Assembly (NCBI GenBank): GCA_035771175.1
Contig: CM069593.1
Span: 16,244,908-16,308,907, forward strand
Source of the DNA: Paratinospora sagittata
Lineage: Eukaryota > Streptophyta > Magnoliopsida > Ranunculales > Menispermaceae
Direction of reading: 5' to 3'
DNA length: 64,000 nucleotides
Shown: one piece after another, positions 59,502 through 64,000 of the stretch
How the letters are laid out: every line of letters begins with the position of its first letter
How positions within the stretch are numbered: position 1 is the first letter of the stretch
Notes under the pieces: generated by a model
Databases searched by the model: none
What the model was told of the DNA's origin: nothing
What the model saw: the letters and a program-made list of their open reading frames with translations, nothing else
Position numbers and translations under genes: made by a program

Positions 59502-60876
59502 TCTGAAGATGCTAGAAACCTGAAAACCATCTCTTCTATTGTTTTCAGATACAGTAAAGTTAGACCAGAGTTGATTCAAGAACAAAAACAATGGTCAACG
59601 GTACCCAAAGGAAGGAGCGCAGTTATGTTATGGTTCAATTTGTGTCTTTAAGGTCATGAATAGACTTCATTATTTGCTATATCTAAGTCGAGGTGGTGTG
59701 TTCAATATGAAATGTTTAGTTATGTGTTAATTACATGTTCTTCTAAGTTTTCTTACTAGTTAAGATTCATGTGAAGCTTCACACCCTCACATTAGCAAAA
59801 AAGCTTTTATAAGAAAAAAAAAAACAAAAAAACCTCATAACCTACAATTAAGGTACGCACTACGTATGTGTTCATAGGCTTGATGGCCTAACTCGAGAGC
59901 CATAGGAGGAACATTAATGTACATGAGTGAGGTCCTAAACGTAGGGTAATACATGCTCTTCTTGATGTAACATCAAGAGGAGAAACGGAAGAAATCGAAA
60001 GAAATAATAAGATGACAAGAAGTAGAAGAAGGCAAAAAAAAAAAAAAAGAGATAATCAATCAATTTTAATTACAAACTTATTATTTATAAAAATTGTACT
60101 ATAATTTAAAAACTAATTTTATTTAAATAAAGTAATTAGAAACTTTCTAAAATAAACAATTAAATTCATATTGTATTTTAATAATTGATATTTAGATAAT
60201 AATATCTACTAATATAATCTTCATCACTTCCGAACTAAGACTCGTATGAAGCCTCATTCTCTCGCACTAAAACAAGGCCTTTTCTGAAAAAACGAAATAA
60301 AACTCCTTCCAGACATGTCATTAAGGCGTACTTTAAGTTTGAGTCTATCGTCCCGATTGGTCTAATTCGAAGAGCCTATAAAAAAGATAATATCTTACAA
60401 GACTGATTAAAATGAGCTTCAACATGAGGAAAGGTGAATTAATGACCATTTATAAAGTGTTTGTTTATTTTTAAATTGCATGGATTAAGGTGTCATGCTG
60501 TATTGTAAATTATAGTATTTCATCACTTTTAGATTGCATCAAATCTAATTCAATGAAAATCCAAAGATATTAAGGCTCAATTTGCACTATAGTTACCCCA
60601 AAAACATAAAACACAATTACCATTAAAAATCGTCAATCATTGTTCACCAGATCAAAGCACCGTTACGAGCCCGCCACGTAGTTCTATCCGTTTCCAGAAT
60701 TCGCCGTGGAGGCCCACCGACTCGAAACCACCAAAAATAGTCTTCAACTTCGCCCCTGGATTCGCTTTCAACCATCTTCCTCGTCCTTTCTAAAAACGCA
60801 ACTATTTTTACTCGCACTTCCACGCTAAACTCTCCGCAAATTCTACCTCTGATCATTCCATCCATCTTTGATACCA
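59502..60876 (+). promoter_or_regulatory. Upstream region of PDC-C
   Basis: Starts in the shared PDC-A/PDC-B 3' flank (GAAGATGCTAGAAACCTGAA), then runs to the PDC-C ATG. It is conserved with 42084-44403. The last 200 bases are GC-balanced with a CT-rich leader; no clear TATA box was picked out. No gene is seen inside it. Confidence 0.7.
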
Positions 60877-63365
60877 ATGGAAACCAGCGTTGGAACCACA
60901 GCCAACTCCAACCCCACCAAAGACGGCGCCGGCTGCTCCCCGGACCCCAACACGGTCGCCGCAGTCCAGAACTCGGCTTCTCCGGCTGTGGTCGGGCCGG
61001 CCGACGCCACTCTCGGCCGCCACCTGGCCCGCCGGCTGGTCCAGGCGGGCGTCACCGATGTGTTTTCCGTTCCCGGCGACTTCAACTTGACGCTTCTTGA
61101 CCATCTGATCGCAGAGCCAGGGCTCAACCTCGTTGGTTGCTGTAACGAGCTTAACGCAGGTTACGCCGCAGATGGGTATGCAAGGTCTCGCGGTGTCGGC
61201 GCTTGTGTTGTTACTTTTACTGTTGGTGGTCTTAGTGTTATAAACGCTATTGCTGGAGCTTATAGCGAGAATCTTCCGGTAATTTGTATTGTTGGAGGGC
61301 CTAATTCTAATGATTATGGAACTAATAGGATTCTTCATCATACCATTGGATTGCCTGATTTTAGCCAAGAGCTAAGGTGTTTTCAGACTGTTACTTGCTA
61401 CCAGGTGGGTAATCTCTCTGTCAACAGATGGATAGTGGAATTTCTTTATTTTTTGCGAAGAATTTGGTTCTGGATAAGTGAGATTATGGTGAATTTGTTG
61501 ATGGTTTATGATTTATGCAGGCCGTGGTTAAGCACTTGGAAGATGCACATGAGTTGATTGATACGGCTATCTCTACTGCTTTGCAAGAAAGCAAGCCTGT
61601 CTATATTAGCATTAGCTGCAATTTGCCGTCAATTCCACACCCTACTTTCAGCCGAGAACCGGTTCCTTTCTCTTTATCGCCCAAGTAATTATTGTTAATA
61701 TCTATATTCACGCGTGATATACATAATTAGCTCCTACTTCATAGCTATCTATAGGCTTTTCATCGAGGGGTTTTAAACATGTCATCAAAAGAAGGTCTTG
61801 TGTTCAAATATCATCCAATAACGATTACCTCAAAGAGACAAAAACCCTTGCTCTTTCTTTCTCTGCAATTAAAGTAATTCATGCAAATTGGATTAATGTA
61901 ATTGAAATTGGGTAAAATATGTTTGATGCAGATTGAGCAATCAAATGAGTTTAGAAGCAGTTGTGGAGGCGACATCCCAGTTCTTGAATAAGGCAGTGAA
62001 GCCTGTCCTAGTGGCTGGACCAAAACTGCGTGTGGCAAAGGCTAGTGATGCCTTTGTTGAATTGGCAGACGCCTGTGGTTATCCGGTGGCAGTAATGCCA
62101 TCAGCTAAAGGATTGGTACCAGAGCACCATCCACACTTTATCGGAACATATTGGGGAGCGGTGAGCACTCCATTTTGTGCAGAAATTGTGGAATCAGCAG
62201 ATGCTTACATATTTGCTGGCCCCATTTTCAATGATTATAGCTCTGTTGGGTACTCCTTACTGATAAAAAAGGAGAAGGCTATAGTGGTGCAGCCTAATTC
62301 GGTTGTGGTCACAAATGGACCTGCATTTGGGTGTGTTTTAATGAAAGATTTTCTGAGACTTTTGGCGAAGAGGCTTAAACACAACAGAACTGCTTATGAG
62401 AATTACCATAGGATCTTTGTTCCAGGAGGGCATCCTCTCAGATGTCAACCAAATGAGCCTTTGAGGGTTAATATCCTGTTCAAGCATATACAAGCAATGC
62501 TTTCTAGTGACAATGCTGTTATTGCTGAGACTGGGGATTCCTGGTTTAACTGCCAGAAACTGAAATTGCCACCAGGGTGTGGGTAAGTTACCAAAAAAGA
62601 AGAAGAAAATTGCATCTTCCTTTTAAATTTTGCTTCAAGTTTCTCCCTTTTTCAGCAAAATTTTGAGAAGAAAATGGTTTTGCAGGTACGAGTTCCAGAT
62701 GCAATATGGATCAATAGGTTGGTCAGTGGGAGCAACACTTGGGTATGCGCAGGCAGCACGAGAAAGACGAATTATTGCTTGCATCGGTGATGGAAGCTTC
62801 CAGGTAATAACACTGTAGCCGTGACTCTTTTCTTAGGGAGAAAGGCACAGTATCATGAACTGAATGGTTCAAGAAATGTTACGATTCAACTTAGTTTCTA
62901 ATGCATTATAGATGTTTTCTCGCAGGTAACAGCTCAAGATGTATCAACGATGCTGCGATGTGAACAAAAGAACATCATCTTCTTGATAAACAATGGCGGG
63001 TACACAATAGAAGTGGAGATCCATGATGGTCCCTACAACATTATCAAGAACTGGAACTACACTGGATTTGTGGACGCAATTCAAAACGGTGAAGGCAAAT
63101 GCTGGACAGCCAAGGTAGGTTTCAAAGCTATATAGCATTTGGTGGAGAAGTTGGGGAGTTTTGATTGAATTATAAAATGGGTTTTGGTATACAGGTTAGA
63201 TACGAGGAGGAGCTTGTGGAAGCGATTGAGAAGGCAATAGGGGATAAGAAGGATTGCCTGTGTTTCATAGAAGTAATTGTTCACAAGGATGATACAAGCA
63301 AAGAGCTGCTAGAATGGGGTTCCAGGGTGGCTGATGCTAACAGCCGCCCACCTAATCCTCAGTAA
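60877..63365 (+). CDS. PDC: Pyruvate decarboxylase C (intact)
   Basis: Six exons, 60877-61404, 61521-61684, 61932-62582, 62686-62803, 62926-63114 and 63195-63365, give 606 aa, with every exon the same length as in PDC-A. Glu91 in [13 protein letters not shown], His154-155, GDGSFQ at 482, NN at 509-510 and Glu516 are all kept, so an active enzyme is expected. The N-terminal arm ([20 protein letters not shown]) and many silent sites differ from PDC-A, so the A-type and C-type genes split well before the block duplication. Intron 4 has a normal GT donor. Exon 1 is GC-richer than its A and B counterparts. The start METSVG matches METSIG of PDC-A. Confidence 0.95.
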
Positions 63366-64000
63366 ATTCATGGTGGATGCAGGCATTAGGCTGGAATCTG
63401 AACTGGGTCTTTTTTGCTTATTGACAGGGAATGTGCTGATGCTTGCTAGCATTTCAAAGTTTTTAAGTGTTTTGAATAAACTTTGTATATTCTCTTGTAT
63501 GATCATCCCAGAAATTGAGTAATAAGTTTATGGTCCCATATTCATGTGAAGAGTGTCTAGCACGGGGTAATGCCCATGGGTTACAAGGTGTCGGTGTTAA
63601 AATTATGAGGGTAACATCGTTGGCAACATTATGGTTAATTTGGTTGAAGCAAAATAGGCGTGTTTTTGAGGATGTCTCTAAGGACAGGAACAGCCTTTGG
63701 CTTGAGATTATTGTAACGGCTTCTGGCTTGTTGCTTTTAATCTTAGTAGGGTTACTCCATCACTGAATGAATTAGAAACTGGGCTTGTAGTATGTAGGTG
63801 GTTGGTTGTTGTTTTGCTGTTTTTTTTCTCTGTTGTTCTTGGTCTTGTTTTTGTTGTGTTGTTTTATAATTAAGTACTCCTGGTACTCCTCACACTATTT
63901 TTGATTATTAATATAAAGGTAATGTTACGTAAACACATTTTTTTAATACACATTTTTTATATTATAAATAAGAGTGGTTGGATTGTCTTGAATCACACGA
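63366..64000. other. PDC-C 3' UTR, LINE relic and window edge
   Basis: A short 3' UTR is followed by a LINE 3' fragment. The last 80 bases are AT-rich with nothing recognisable. Confidence 0.5.
63530..63930 (+). pseudogene. LINE 3'-end relic
   Basis: TLWLIWLKQNRRVFEDVSKD resembles the conserved C-terminal block of plant L1 polymerases. It is followed by a T/G-rich stretch and ACTCCTGGTACTCC, a layout usual for plant L1 3' ends. There is no long intact frame. Confidence 0.55.

Larger units (their letters stand above)
52434..60885. repeat. Segmental duplication, unit 2 (PDC-B plus PDC-C)
   Basis: The sister of 28541-44412. It lacks the 8.6 kb element and the hAT-like element of unit 1. It carries instead a LINE relic, a solo LTR (57369-59501) and short tandem repeats in the PDC-B promoter (52545-52680, units with ATAACAATGGCATACAAAAA). 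Homology to unit 1 stops where unit 1's C-type gene is truncated. Confidence 0.9.

Noticed and set aside
60853..61368. Long - strand ORFs opposite exon 1 of PDC-A, PDC-B and PDC-C
   Set aside because: They are antisense shadows of codon-biased exons; the + strand product is a well-known enzyme with all motifs.

Overview
This is nuclear DNA from a flowering plant, most likely a eudicot. The genes are spliced (GT-AG introns with pyrimidine-rich acceptors), the spacers are AT-rich, and the encoded families are plant ones: a KUP/HAK potassium transporter, an R2R3-MYB, a bHLH-ACT factor and plant-type pyruvate decarboxylases. The species cannot be named from the sequence. Every gene I can support lies on the + strand.

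From 1 to 29.8 kb the window is ordinary gene space. It holds the 3' part of an ER DnaJ/thioredoxin-like chaperone gene (ERdj3A type, 318-2750), a two-exon gene for a small protein with a C-terminal membrane segment (3696-7268, with a 2.8 kb repeat-bearing intron), a nine-coding-exon potassium transporter of the KUP1/KT1 type (11768-16459), a two-exon bHLH51-like factor (19974-21112) and an intronless MYB44/73-type R2R3-MYB (24710-25465). The spacers carry SINE-like and MITE-like repeats.

From 28.5 kb to the end lies a pyruvate decarboxylase (PDC) cluster shaped by duplication and transposons. A two-gene unit (one A-type PDC followed by one C-type PDC) has been duplicated in direct orientation. 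Unit 1 (28541-44412) holds intact PDC-A (606 aa) and then only the promoter and first three codons of a C-type gene, cut off by an old LTR. Unit 2 (52434 onward) holds PDC-B (585 aa, with a 63-base in-frame deletion and many private amino-acid changes) and intact PDC-C (606 aa). PDC turns pyruvate into acetaldehyde, the first step of ethanolic fermentation under low oxygen, so the cluster is a gene-dosage and divergence case for that pathway.

The units are broken up by transposons. A complete 8.6 kb Ty3/gypsy-type element lies on the - strand (33457-42083, TSD ATCTT), with nearly identical 2.16 kb LTRs but a decayed interior. Two solo LTRs of the same family occur (46181-48262, TSD CCATA; 57369-59501, TSD TCTGA), plus an older LTR at 44413. 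There is also a 0.9 kb hAT-like non-autonomous element, a broken Ty1/copia integrase, another gypsy-like LTR and a dead LINE with two further LINE 3' relics. Because the units are sister copies, each supplies the empty site for insertions in the other. I found no CRISPR array, no convincing tRNA or rRNA gene, and no sign of an unknown biochemical system. The most interesting content is the PDC duplication and decay history and the non-autonomous LTR family.
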